Origin: Malaya genurostris
Lineage: Eukaryota > Arthropoda > Insecta > Diptera > Culicidae
Reading direction: 5' to 3'
DNA: 64,000 nt
Assembly (NCBI RefSeq): GCF_030247185.1
Contig: NC_080572.1
Span: 41,570,896 to 41,634,895 of the forward strand
The position numbers and the translations under genes were made by a program. The notes below the pieces were generated by a model. It saw only the letters and a list, made by a program, of their open reading frames with translations. It ran no database searches and was not told the DNA's origin. Every line of letters starts with the position of its first letter. Position 1 is the stretch's first letter. Below are positions 11,101 to 22,954 of the stretch, piece by piece.

Positions 11101-12936
11101 AACGACATTCGAATTCAAATGGAATTCTAAAGATTCCATTGGTGTTGTCTACTGTTTACGGTTCCGAAAATTGTTATTACATTAGCAGTAGCAAAAGTAG
11201 TCGAATTAATCTGCACAGAGGACAAAAAACTTTGCACATTTGGACCAGCGTTAGAAATGCAATCGAAAAGTTTGGTGAGAACGTTTCTGTGAAAGATTTT
11301 TCCAACAGGGACTTAAAGGGGCTACGACAGGGACTTCAAAGAAAGCCAGTCGACGTCGACGCGGGATTTGGCCAAGTAATGCAACGCCAGCTTTGCGATG
11401 ATTCAGCGGATCGAAATTCCCTGATAATACAAAGATCGTCATGAAAATAACATTGAACATTTTTCAAGCTATTCTAAAAATGTATGCTTTTTGGAGTATT
11501 CTGGTAAAAAACATTTGCTACAAAAACTTTTGCACTGGGTTAAAAATTTCAAGGCAAGCTTTCGTACCAGGTGAAATATTGTTACTCAAATTATACTTAT
11601 TCGTATACAAACTACAATCCACGAAAACGACGGTAATTGACTTTAAATGGTGACAAATCGACTCGTGTCGTTTATTCCAAGTTCTCGTTTCATTTCCTAT
11701 TAAACAATAAAAGGAACCGAAAGAAATCCAAATCACGAACCATTCCTCTTCCATTTTCACTCTATAACGATATCCGGTCCGAAGGACATAAATTCGTTAT
11801 TTATTCTTTATGATTTGCCATAATTTTTCACTTCCTTGATTTCGCCTCTCGCCGTTGCATTTATTTCGCTATCGGCTCGATGTTTTGCGAAATGTCCTGG
11901 ATTCCAACCGAACTGAGAGTGCAGGAAAAAAGCGGAATTGCTTTCCACACTCGTTTGCCGTTCGATCGGAAAATCCGTCTAATCCTGTGAAGCGTTGAAA
12001 TTTGTTTTAACCCCAGGCAGTGCTCCACCTCCAGACAGTCACGGTAATGTTGCAGTTTATTCTTCTGCTCGGTGGGTCATTTTTCAACCCGTTCCCGATC
12101 GTGTGGGCGTTAAATCCTTATAAAAGAAGGAAAAATGGCATCATATTTCATATTTATGTACTCCGGCGTTCGTGCGCCCTCTTGGTGTATGCTTCTTGGA
12201 AGTACCGGAGGAGATTTGCTCTTCCCGGACTCTCGACTCGGAGGAAAATCTAGCGTTTACTTGCGGGTAAAAAATGGTGGAACCGAACCAATGTTTGCTC
12301 GAATCGCGGTGTAAGAAAAAAAAAAGAGTAAACGCTATAACTTCATCTTTGATTATGTATGATTTTTTCTCATTGCAATAATAGAGAGGTGAAACTGTGC
12401 TCTGTGACTTTCGTTAGAATTTATATGAGTTTACTCCGAAAGACAGTAAGACGATAAGAATATTACCGAACTTTTTACTTTTCCAACGAAGTAGTTGCGG
12501 TAGAGGTTTTTTAAGCTAAATTAGATTTATTCGCCTAATTTCTGCACACTTTTTATGCGGGATTTCTTAGCATCACGTCCGAGGGTATATTTACTTTTGT
12601 ATTCACAACATTTAGTCGACTAGAAAGCGAATATCTTCGAGTGCACAAACATCAAACATAGCAAACATATCACCGGTGGCGCTTGTCGTGAACAGCAATT
12701 TATATTTACTAACGGGAGCGGAAGTTTGCAGAAAAAATTTGCTTCATATATTATTATAAATACTTCTTGAACGCACTTGACGATGATATATTAGTAACTG
12801 AAGGTTCTAGCTTCTTAAAACTATCTAGGATTTGATAGTGTTTCGCAATTATATGCCTATTTTTACCTTTTTTTAATTTTAAATCTGATGATAGGAGGGT
12901 TTTAAAATTGCATTTTTAATGTCATTATGATCGGTG
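11101..12936. other. Unassigned sequence with an unrecognised ORF and a GC-richer block
   Basis: An open frame at 11139-11444 (plus, 101 codons) has mixed, protein-like composition, but I recognise no domain. The interval 11770-12330 is clearly GC-richer than its surroundings, with short CG-rich stretches such as CTCTCGCCGTTGC. It could be an exon, a 5' UTR or a regulatory block. No splice or promoter pattern is convincing enough for a gene call. Confidence 0.3.
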
Positions 12937-13184
12937 TAGCGACTCAAAGTGGTTAAAGTTGTTCCTGTTTACAAATCTGGAAATTGGGATTGTAATAATT
13001 ATCGTCCTATATCAACTCTGTCCGGCTTCAACAAAATCTTTGAAAAACTCTTGGTTATTAGACTTCTCGAATTATTGAACAAACATAGTATACTTTATAA
13101 ATTTCAGCATAGCATTAGACAAGATTCTAGCTCACATATCTCTACCATTGAATAAGTGAACAAAATAATGAGCGAAATTGACCA
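12937..13184 (+). pseudogene. LINE reverse transcriptase fragment (CR1/L2-like)
   Basis: About 80 codons of the N-terminal reverse transcriptase region. Motifs are PVYKSGNWDCNNYRPIS (the 'NYRPIS' signature), FNKIFEKLL and LLNKHSILYKFQ, then a stop in the ISTIE/VNKIMSEID stretch. The last part lines up with the start of the better copy at 40583 (LDFLNKHSVFYQFQYGFRQG), so both belong to one LINE family. It is cut off at 13184 by a CCGGAA-type repeat. Confidence 0.75.
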
Positions 13185-13720
13185 AAAAACCGTTTTTAAT
13201 CCACCTAGTGGTGTAATGATGCCTTACTCATATTACTTATATTTTCAAAACCATCACTAGAAGATTTTGTTTTCAAACTTGAATAAAATCAAAAACTTTC
13301 TCCGGTATAAGCTACCATCAGCTTTTTGATTTGTAAACAGTTATGTCAAGTTAATATAGATTTTAATGTGGCAACCCCGCACGCTATACAAAACTGAACA
13401 AAGCACGCTGTGTGCAAGGCGGTTGAGTTTTCTTTTCCGTACCGATTTTGCATCATTTTGTATGACAGTTTGAAAGTTTTAATACTTTTTGCCCTATAAT
13501 GTTGGAAACTGAAGTCAGATGTAGATGAAAATGTCACATTATCTTTTAAGACACTGAGAGCATTAATTTGAATCATGATTTGTGAATATCGGTTTAACCG
13601 TTGCTGAGAAATCAAAATGAGTTCGGTTTTTGGAGCGTTGCTTCATTATAACCAGTGAGTTCGGAAGCGGAAACCGGAGACTATTAGTCCCATAGTAGGT
13701 TTATATATACTAACTAACAC
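13185..13720 (+). repeat. CCGGAA-type repeat, copy with the 'empty' site
   Basis: It starts with an A-run followed by 'CCACCTAGTGGTGTAATGAT' and 'TCATATTACTTATATTTTC', which continues directly into 'CATCACTAGAAGATTTTG'. The same two flanks are separated at 3015-3920 by a DD41D element and at 13929-14048 by a (TA)n tract. The GGAAGTCGG core here is degraded (near 13505). Confidence 0.65.
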
Positions 13721-13928
13721 CTTAGGTTGAATTCCGAGTTTAATAAATTATATAATAATAAGCACAATCGCCATCATATTTAATAGAAATTAATCATAAC
13801 CGCTAGTGAGGTTTTCTTGGATCCAAAATCCAATTACGAAATTGTTGAGTGCGATTAGCTAGATAACTCCCATTCAAGGCATAACGCAAAAAAAAACCTT
13901 TTTCAATCCACGTAGTGGTGTAATGATG

Positions 13929-14051
<123 letters not shown>

Positions 14052-15096
14052 TAGAAGATTCTGTCAAGAAATTTTTTTCTCAATTTTGATTGAAATAAAC
14101 TATCTTTCTAACCTTTTCAATTTGTCACAGTCATGTCAAGTTAATAAGATTTTTCCTTTATTTTGCTTCGTCGCACTAAATGATTAAACACACTCTACCC
14201 TATATATCTGGAACCGGAAGTCGGACCCGGATGAAATAAAACAGCAACCTATGAGACTATGGGAAGTTTTTGGAAATCGATCAAATCATTTGTGAAAAAA
14301 TTGAGCGAGTCTCGTATCGGAGTTTTAGAACCCAATCACCACCTGGAAAATATAAATTTGGCAACCCTGTACGCTATACGAAATTGAACAGAGCACGCTA
14401 CGAACGGAGCAAAGCCGCATGTACTGACGCGTACCAGTTGTGCATCATTTTGAATGACGATTTGAATGTTTTGACACTCATCGCCCTATAATTTCGGAAC
14501 CGGAGGCCAAATCTGAAATTACACACCAAGAGCTTTAATTTGAATTATGATTTGTGAAAATCGGTTTACCCGTTTCTGAGAAAGCGAAGTCCGTTTTTGG
14601 AGATTTTTTTTACTATTATCGTTGCTTTCGGAACCGGAAACCGGAAACTAGTAGTCCCAAAGATGTTTTATATGTTCACTAACTAACAAGATTCGCCAAC
14701 TAGATGAATTTAGTAGTAAGTTCTATAAAAATGTGCACCTCGTTTCGCCATCGCTTGTGAAAAAAATACTCATAAAAATGAAAATTTTCACAAATCGTAC
14801 TATAACACCGGAACCGGAAGTCAGATCTGGATCAGTTTTTTTGGTGACTTTTAAAGAATTCCAAGACCTTCTGTTTACTTTTAGTTTGTGAAAATCGGTT
14901 ATGAAATTTCCGAGAAAATCAGGTGCACATTTTTTCATAAATTTGCACATATTTCCTTATAATTCCGGGACCGGAAGTCGGATCCAAACGTAGCTCAGGA
15001 AAATTGTGTTAGACTATAAGACCTTTCATTTGAATCTAAGTTTGTGAAAATCGGTTCAGCCATCTCTGAGAAACGTGTGTGACATTATTTGTCCCA

Positions 15097-15097
<1 letters not shown>

Positions 15098-15182
<85 letters not shown>
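15098..15182. repeat. (CA)n microsatellite, about 42 units
   Basis: An uninterrupted CA run at the 3' side of the CCGGAA-type repeat. The same position in the other copies holds shorter CA or CATA tracts (near 4490, 5620 and 10970), so the tract is a built-in part of the repeat family. Confidence 0.95.
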
Positions 15183-15183
<1 letters not shown>

Positions 15184-15235
15184 CAGACATTTTGTGATCT
15201 CGACGAACTGAGTCGAATGGTATATGTATTATTTC

Positions 15236-18165
15236 ATGTACAGAAACAGTTAAAAACACTGTTATCCTGTTTACACACTTAAATAAAATTTCACGTTCGA
15301 TTTACTTGAAAAATCACGTGAGATGGATTCAAATGTCAAATTGAACATTTTTTATATGCGTACATCCCCAAAAATGAAATCATCACATAAGGTTTACGTG
15401 AATTGACCAAACGTCAAACAATTTACTTGAATTTCCGGTGTGAAAAACTCAATTTTGAAAATGGTGAGCAGTGAACCCTCGAAAAGTAGTTTGAAAATTT
15501 GTGAGAAATTTGTTTAATTACATTGTTTTACTAAAAAGCAAAAATAATTGCGATTTTCATTTAAATTAATATGTCAGCTATGCCAGTTTGGTCAGTCTTA
15601 CAAACGCACTCTCACGATGTTATCGATTACTGGTGGAAGTTCAATGTGAAGATGGTTTCAAAAGGCAAATTGAACATTTTACGTAATGAAAATGAATGTA
15701 CAGTACAGAACTTCTATGCTATTTTTCTGAAATAAATGATTATTTTTCCATGGTAAGAATCCTATTGATTTATATGAAAATATGAGAAAATCTCTATGTG
15801 ACTTCAATTAATATTTAAAATAATAATTCTCTGGTATCTGGTATTTTATCTATGAATCACGTAAATTTTACTGGATTATGCATTAAAAAGCTTTTTTTTA
15901 GTGCACAATGTCGTCCAAAGTTGAGGCCTAATAGATACAAATGATATATCAATTACTAGCTGACCCGTCGAACTTCGCCTCGCCCCAAAATTTGTTAAAA
16001 TTTATGTTTTCGTACATCAAAATTGTAAAACGACTAAGTGGTTAACGTTTCTCTCCGTTATTTTTCTGATTACTTAACCTACAATCAACGGAATTTGATA
16101 CACATTTGCTTTAGCCCGAAAAGAATTATCACAAAAAGTTAAAGTGAAAATGTGAAATACTTCTGTTAAGCAAAAATCGAGCAAATGCACAGATTCTCAT
16201 CTCTAATTATAGAGTTTCTCTTCTAGAGTTGTTCATTCGGAGAGTATGATACAGTTAAAATTTATGTATTTATTTTATTTAGTTCGTAAAAAATATTTGG
16301 CTTAAGGAACATTGATCTAATTGCCACTTATTATGTGCGCTTAGTGTAATCTAATTCATTCGAAAGTGAAATCTTTTTATTGATTCATTGAGCTCAATCT
16401 TTTCATTGATCCATTAAAAAAAATTTCTGATTTATTAAACTCACGCTCACAATGGCCAACATTATTCATGTGACTTCATCACACAAACAATCCTTTAACT
16501 GGTAAACGAAATCAGTACTTTTTCTTTTGCCTACACTGCCCATACTCGCATATCGATTTTCGTCAATTTTGAGTTAGCTTTAGGAATGCAATCTATCCTC
16601 AATAAACTCTCAGAAATTGCAAAAAAGTTGAAGGTTTGTTCAGTAAAATGTGAAAAAAATATCAACTCATATAAGCCCCATTCAGTGCAAATTTCAATAA
16701 TTTTATTTGTTGCAATATTGGAATAACAAAGGTGTATTACCGATATTTCATGTAATAATACCATGATTTAGCATTTATAGTTTTTTATTTATTTTTTAAT
16801 GATTATCAACTGACACATCTGGTGAATTCAAAAAACTATATCTCCAAGAGTATTCGCATTTCTGCTTTGAAACACTACATTTCTGGTTTTCGATCGAATG
16901 TCAAATATGCATTCTAAAATTTTAATCGAGCTCGAGTTTTCCTTACAAAAATGTCATCTATCTAAAATCAATGCAATCAAGCAATAAAAATTCGATTTTT
17001 TCAATCGTTTCATATAGTGTTGTCATTAAATAAACAACCAAATAATCAATGAGGAAAGTATTAAACCGGGGATAAATAAACGATATAATAATAATAATAA
17101 TAAGGAAAGTATTGTTAAAATTTCGCGTCCATTCGGATACTATAAGTAAGCATTCCAAACAAAAAATAATCCAATTAGTGTGACTATATTCGGTTCTATC
17201 CAAGGACCACACTCAATGTTACTAACTCGGACAACGTTACAGAAACGCATTGCACCAAACGCCTGAAAGCTGACTATCATGTTGCTAGTTTCTGAGGTTG
17301 CTTTTTTGTACCACACGCCCTTGATTTTGGGTGCAATCCAAGAGATAACATTATTTAACAAAATAATTAAGTTTTTTTTGCTGCTTGTGCATATCTCGTT
17401 GTGTTCCCTTTGCGTCCGTTTATCCGCTTTCAGCATGTCGGCTGACCACTTTTTGCTGTAACGAAACTCAGCTAAATAGTTCTGTACGCTGGCCGCAATC
17501 CAAATAAGCGCTATCGAAATAGAATGCATCCTATTTTAGCTTGTTTTGCTCTATGCAGATATACTCACGTAGCTGGTGTGGTGAATGATGCGAGTTTTAT
17601 CCGATTGTCACGTTTTCGTTTCCAGTTGGGTTATCACAGAGCAAGTCTGCTCTTTGCTAACGAGGAAACTCGTTCAAATTCTAAAAGCTCATTCACCGAT
17701 TTGATCAAAGTCAAAATCATTGCATCATTTTCAAATAGCGGAAAGAAACCGGTTTATAAATGGGATGGCATCAAGTATTTCGTTCCTTTTCCGAAGGATC
17801 AGCCAGAGGAAGAAATCTGCTTTACCGTCGGAATAATCCCAAAAGCTCTTGACTAACCTTCGCCGAAAGTGGCATCATCAAGATGGCAGTCGAAACGATT
17901 TATGCTGCCCATTTATATAAACGCCTTTCATTCCTGCTAGCTGTCGGTATATTTCTTCTTGCTGATAGACGAATAAAAAAATCAGCACCTAAATGAGCAC
18001 TGTGCTTTCGTTCTTGGGTGGTGGGAGTATTGTGAATGGTTCGCGTCCCACACAGCAGGCTCGAACCGCACAACCACATAGCGTGGCTGTGAACCGGGTG
18101 AGGAAGGGCCACGTGAGGAGTCCATCCTGCAAAGGTAGCGAAGTTTTGGTTTTCTACCATTCTCT
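15236..18165. other. No supported gene; unrecognised ORFs at 17140-17529 and 17524-17856
   Basis: 15.2-17.1 kb is AT-rich and featureless apart from a short (TAA)n at about 17085-17103. At 17529-17140 on the minus strand a 129-codon frame starts with a hydrophobic MHSISIALIWIAAS segment. At 17524-17856 on the plus strand a 110-codon frame has a plausible C-terminal composition. I recognise neither product. The two frames overlap head to head by 6 bp. They could be exons of an unknown gene or chance. Confidence 0.3.
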
Positions 18166-18179
18166 ATAGAAAGGATATA

Positions 18180-18570
18180 GAATTACTGAAAAAACTGACT
18201 TTTGATCGGAGTGTTATATACCTTTCGACTCAGCTCGACCAGATCCGAAAATGTCTGTGTGTGTATGTGTGTGTATATGTACTTTTCACACATTAAGTTG
18301 TAAATGAAATTCGACGATCAGGAGGCTGTTACTGCCGGTTCCAGAGATATAATGATATAAGTGGTGTAACGAATACAACACATTTTTTTCTCACCGCTCA
18401 ATTTTCTAATAGAGACCTGAACCGATTTTAACAATCCTACACTCGTTTGAAGGCTAATATTAGATCATTGATACAGTTCGAAAAACAAATTGCAAAATCT
18501 TCAGGTTCCGGAGAAATAATCGTATGGATGGCGTAACCGACAAATCTCGTTTCCATTCTTTCTATGCACT
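18180..18570 (-). repeat. Diverged CCGGAA-type repeat in reverse orientation
   Basis: Read on the minus strand it carries the family order in degraded form: a CA/CACATA tract (18256-18285), 'GACTCAGCTCGACC'-like sequence resembling the 'GAGCTGAGTCGA' landmark, and remnants of the GGAACC core near 18340 and 18505. Overall similarity to the other copies is low. Confidence 0.45.
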
Positions 18571-18666
18571 TTTTTTTAAAGTGACTTATTGCTCATGCTT
18601 TTGGTTCGTGATTGTTGCCGGATATGCGACGTAACGGTTGCACAGTACACACTGTAGTGAGGGTAA

Positions 18667-19456
18667 GGGTGAAGCCAGAGTGGGTGCGACACGCGACGCG
18701 ATGCGTAACGCGAAAGTTTTTCAATGAGAGAGAGAGCGAGTGTCAAAGTGATAGTAGTAACGAAACAATATAATTTATTTATTGCTGTAGTGTCAATTAC
18801 CGCAGCTCTAACCGAAGTTGTAGCTTTTTTTCAGAATGCAAGTCTTTCTCACGCGGTGATGTTTTTTTATCCAGTAGTTTCAACATTCGAAGCTCTATTT
18901 CCAGAAGTAGTGCCCTTTTTCAATGGTATCAATCATGTTATTGTCGTTGTAATATATAGGAGACTGTACATTCCTCGAAGATTTTTGGGGATATGTTTGA
19001 TGGCGTAAAAATGCCTGTATAAAGAGAGCTCGCTTCTTGGCATTTTCATCTAAAATGTATAGAAAATGTATAGACTTTTTTTTATCGAGATAATTTCAAA
19101 TATTCTCAAAACTCAAAACTGCACTTTCATTGACAGTATTTTCTTAGTTTTTCGAAATCTCTTCCCAACATTTCGTTTTCCGTTGCAAAACTGCTCCGAT
19201 TAAAGCTTCGATATCAATAACACCATAACGAAAAATAGATTAGGAAATCTTTGTTCGCTCGTTAATACCATGAAAAACTGTGCACGTTCTGTTTTGTTGT
19301 GTGTCGCCCCGAAATCGCTTGTCACTACGCAACGGCTCGTGTTTACTCTGAAATACATGTTAATTTTTTGCTGTAAACAAATGAATGAAATACAGAACTT
19401 TAATGATCGCATCGCATAGCTTCGCGTCGCTTGTCGCTTTTTCTCTAGCTTCACCC
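18667..19456 (-). mobile_element. Inverted-repeat DNA element, left copy of a back-to-back pair (PIF/Harbinger-like)
   Basis: A 790-bp element starting GGGTGAAGCCAGAGTGGG and ending in the reverse of the same motif, with GC-rich subterminal repeats of the type CGACACGCGACGCG. It is flanked by TAA at 18664-18666 and 19457-19459. A 3-bp TWA-type duplication and GGG-starting ends fit the PIF/Harbinger superfamily, but I see no DDE transposase, so this assignment is inferred from the ends alone. The interior matches the reverse complement of the neighbouring copy at 19460-20394. Confidence 0.65.
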
Positions 19457-19459
19457 TAA

Positions 19460-20394
19460 GGGTGAAGCCAGAGTGGGGCCGACACGCGACGCGAAGTGAT
19501 GCGATGCGACCAATTTTGTTCTGTATTTCGTTCATTTGTTTACAGCAAAAAATCAACATGTATTTCAGAGTAAACACGAGGCGTTGCGTAGTGACAAGCG
19601 ATTTTCGGTGCGACAACCAACGAAGCAGCACTTGCACAGTTTTTTCATGCGATTAACGAGCGACCAAAGGTTATTAAATTATTTTTCGTTATGGCGGAAG
19701 AAGATACTTTTATTGATATCAAAGCTCTAATCGGAGCAGTTTTAACGGAAAGCGCAAGTGTTGGAAAGAGATTTCGAAAATATTAAAAGTTACTGGCATG
19801 TGCAATCAATGAAAGTGCAATGAGTTTTGAGAATATTTCGAGTTATCTCGATGGAAAAAGTTTATACAAGTTACTATAAATGTTTAGTTGCAAATGTTAA
19901 GAAGGTGGCTTTATTTCAACAGGCAAAATATCCGTAAAAATCTTCGAGGAATATAAAGTCTCCTATATATTACAACGATAAAGACATGATTGATACCGTC
20001 GAAGAAGGGTCATTTGAAATGGCATTTAGCCAGATTAAAATATTCAAACTAGCCAAGTTGCTCTTCTATTCCGCCTCTCAGCAAGCAAGTGGAAGAGAAC
20101 TCCGAATAGAATATCGGCACTACTTCTGGAAATAGAACTTTGAAAGTTGAAACTACTGGTGACAAAAAAAAAAAACATTGTCGCATGAGAAATATTTGCA
20201 TTCTGCAAAAAAAGCTACAACTTCGGATAGAGCTGCAGTGATTGATCAGAATGTTCCTTTCAATTTATAGGAATATAATTTTAAAATATATTTTTTTTGT
20301 TACTACTGTCACTTTGACACTCGCTACTGTTTCTCATCGGAAAACTTTCGCGTTACGCATCGCGTCGCGTGTCGCGCCCACTCTGGCTTCACCC
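19460..20394 (+). mobile_element. Inverted-repeat DNA element, right copy of the pair
   Basis: A 935-bp element with the same GGGTGAAGCCAGAGTGG termini, flanked by TAA at 19457-19459 and 20395-20397. It is slightly longer than the left copy. A short open frame from 19691 begins MAEEDTFIDIKALIGAV and ends after about 30 codons. The same residues can be traced in the left copy with changes, so this may be a remnant of an accessory ORF. No catalytic domain is present. Confidence 0.65.
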
Positions 20395-20739
20395 TAAGGC
20401 GAGTGAGGCGACCGTCTCGGGCGCCAAAACATGATGGAATTGAAAAAAGTACAATTATTTTCTGAAAAATTAATTTCATGAGGTTTTTTTCGGGAAAACT
20501 ATTTAAACTAGATTAAGTCTCAGATTAGTACTATACTGCTACAAAAATCCGACGAGATGCCGCCATAATCACTTATAGCTTCCCCAAATAAGACGACAAT
20601 TTCCTAAGCACTCTTTACAGTTCGCGTAGATACTAAACTGAGCCTCTTCACACAATCGAAATTTGTATTGAATCGACTTGCATTCAGTGAGGTTCGTTTA
20701 TGTCGTGGAAAAGGAACCTATGCTCATCAGGTTTCTGTG
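20395..20739. other. No supported gene
   Basis: Spacer between the palindrome and a LINE fragment; nothing recognised. Confidence 0.3.
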
Positions 20740-21245
20740 GGTTTTTATTTTTAATTTTTTTTATTTTTATTGTTTGATTCCATCTGACTGAAGTCTACAT
20801 GAAATATTACCTTATATTATATCGATGAACTATTTTTAATCCGTGTTATGAATCAGCAAGATGGTTCTCCGAATTCGAAAAACTCTTCGACAGATGTAAA
20901 AGTGCGGATCATTGATGTAAACGGTTCGTAAAGTCCAAAGCTAGTACGATGGAAGCGAGGTACAAGTAAGGATGCATGACGCAGAGATCTGGATGGCACT
21001 CGGATGCATAACGATGACAATTGATTAGGGCTGTCGACTTCTCCATTCGAAAGCTTTGCAACAAATTCAGCCTGTTGGATACAACGACGTCGTTGAAGAG
21101 TTTCCATATTTTGCAGCTTGCAGAGAGCATCATACGGTGGTAGATTTATCGGGTCACGCCAAGGAAGGTACCGCAGTGCATCTCTGATGAACTTGCGCTG
21201 CACGTTTTCGATCGTCAGGCTCCAGGTCAATTGAAAATTTTCCGA
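20740..21245 (-). pseudogene. LINE 3' fragment (reverse transcriptase C-terminus)
   Basis: On the minus strand, 21230-20853 is open and encodes the region after the reverse transcriptase domain. IENVQRKFIRDALRYLPWRD aligns with IERVQKSFLRFALRRLPWQN of the LINE at 61.5-63.0 kb, and RRRCIQQAEFVAKL and RVPSRSLR align with RRIFLQQLFVFDLL and NVPSRLLGR there. It therefore belongs to the same LINE family. The fragment is 5' truncated at about 21245 and followed by an A/T-rich tail region around 20745-20770. Confidence 0.7.
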
Positions 21246-21568
21246 AAATCCACGATAAAAAGTTTGCCGGCCTGCTTTAGTATTGGTAATACCACCCTTT
21301 TATATCGGTAGTGATGCCATACATAATTAGAGAAAAAAAACCTTGCAGTGCACTAAAAATGGCAACCATGTAGTTAAAATTACGGATCAAAACTACTTTC
21401 GTACGTCACCATCTAAAATTTCAATATTAAAAAAAACGATAACATTTGCCTAATTTTCATTTCAAATACTGCTTCCCCTTCTAGTTATCCGCAACCCTGT
21501 TGTCTTATTTACCGTCGCTATGGAATGCAAAAAATAAACAAACAGTTCAAGTATTGCAATCTTTTCGA

Positions 21569-21970
21569 AATGCCTCGTCCATATAAGAAGAAGAAAGCAG
21601 CGCTCATTCGTGAAAATCAATAGAAAAATAGATGGAATACGTTGATAGAGTGTGTTTTGGGCAGTGAGTATGTGCGGGACTCATCAGTTAAAACAGTGGA
21701 AGAACTGCCAGTAGTGCCGGTTCAAAACAATACCACAGAATTTAGAAACTGTACTTGATCCAATAATTTGGTATCAATAGGTAAAGTTCTAAAATATTTT
21801 CGTCAATATATGAAATTATATCTTCAAATTTGCATGATAAATCTTTTCAGAGCAAATAGCCGATTTATCATCAAGCCCTCTCGTCAAGTGCCACTTGACT
21901 GTGAGGTTGCTTCCCTATCCGAAAGCGATGATGTTGTCGACAAAATGGAAAATGTAGAATTTGTTGGTTT
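21569..21970 (+). pseudogene. Decayed two-exon reading frame of unknown family
   Basis: A frame opening at 21569 encodes MPRPYKKKKAALIRENQ, then a TAG, then an acidic-rich continuation (KTVEELPVVPV) and another stop. A GTAAAG donor lies at 21781 and a pyrimidine-rich CTTTTCAG acceptor ends at 21850, giving a 70-bp intron of insect size. The second piece continues with RQVPLDCEVASLSESDDVVDKMENVEFV. The basic N-terminus followed by Ser/Asp-rich sequence resembles DNA-binding proteins of some transposons, but I cannot name a family. The stops argue for a dead copy. Confidence 0.3.
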
Positions 21971-22954
21971 GTATTTTTCGAATATGTGAGCTTCATATTC
22001 AAAAATTAAAATTAATACAAAAAGCCATTGCAACAGAGTTTGTTCTGATTTCATGTGGTGCTACTATACTTAATCCATCGATGTAACAGCTTCCTTTTTA
22101 CTTTGTAATGTAAGAAAAATGCCAAGAACCAAACGAAGGCAAATAGCAAACTATCTTCTTTGGCACAATCATTATATTCTCATGATTGCAATTTGTTAAC
22201 TCCAGAATGAGCATGAAGATCAGATAAGTCCACTCTGTTCTGCTAGGTGATTTGAAATAGTTTCAATGTGTACATTTTGTTCTTGCAACTGTATTCCTTT
22301 CAGCACACAAATTTCATTATTTCATTCCACTCTACTCACAAATACTATTACTATATGAAAAAGTATTGTTTCACCAATACTTTTACATTTATTTTCCTTG
22401 GCTTCTGTCCATGGTCACCTTAAACGTCGAGATTTATGCAATTCTAAGACATTCGTCAAAAAAATCGATTTCGGAGTTCCAGAATCTATTTTTTTCCAAA
22501 AAATATGTTTGAGATAACACTAGAACTCGAAGTTTAAGATATTTTAAAGACATTGGTATAAAAAAACAAGAATTTATGATTTCAGAAGTCTCAAAATTTT
22601 TTCAAGTTCCAGAGAATTGATTTTTTAAACAATGTTTTTATATGACACTAGATTACGACGTTTTTATTTTATATGACACTAGATCTCGATAATTAAATCA
22701 CACTCCTTACATGTTCACTGGGCTGAAAACAATCGAAGGGTTTCGTCGAACTTGCAACGTTTTAGTCCTTATAAATATCGCCCGACTTTCATATCTCGAC
22801 AGCGGGGGCGAAGTATTTGGGAAACGTGTTATTTTACTCTGGTTCGCCTTTCCAGAATGAGCCAACTCTATACCATCGGAAATATGTTTAGTTTTTTTCG
22901 ATCAAATTTTCAGTAGTATGAGAATCGTAAATAACATAAAATTTTTTTAAGCTT
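21971..22954. other. No supported gene
   Basis: AT-rich. A short direct repeat 'TATATGACACTAGA' occurs twice at about 22640-22685. Otherwise nothing recognised. Confidence 0.4.

Larger units (their letters stand above)
18667..20394. repeat. Giant imperfect palindrome, arms about 790 and 935 bp
   Basis: The two elements lie head to head with only TAA between them. The strand through 18667-20394 can therefore fold back on itself along nearly its whole length, with mismatches, small indels and one extra stretch of about 100 bp or more in the right arm. Confidence 0.8.

Noticed and set aside
15056..15282. Open frames on both strands reading Cys-Val and His-Thr repeats
   Set aside because: They are translations of the (CA)n microsatellite, not genes.
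19200..19730. Minus- and plus-strand frames of 145 and 64 codons, partly sharing the same peptide
   Set aside because: They fall in the two inverted arms of the palindrome, so the shared peptide is the same sequence read twice; no conserved domain.
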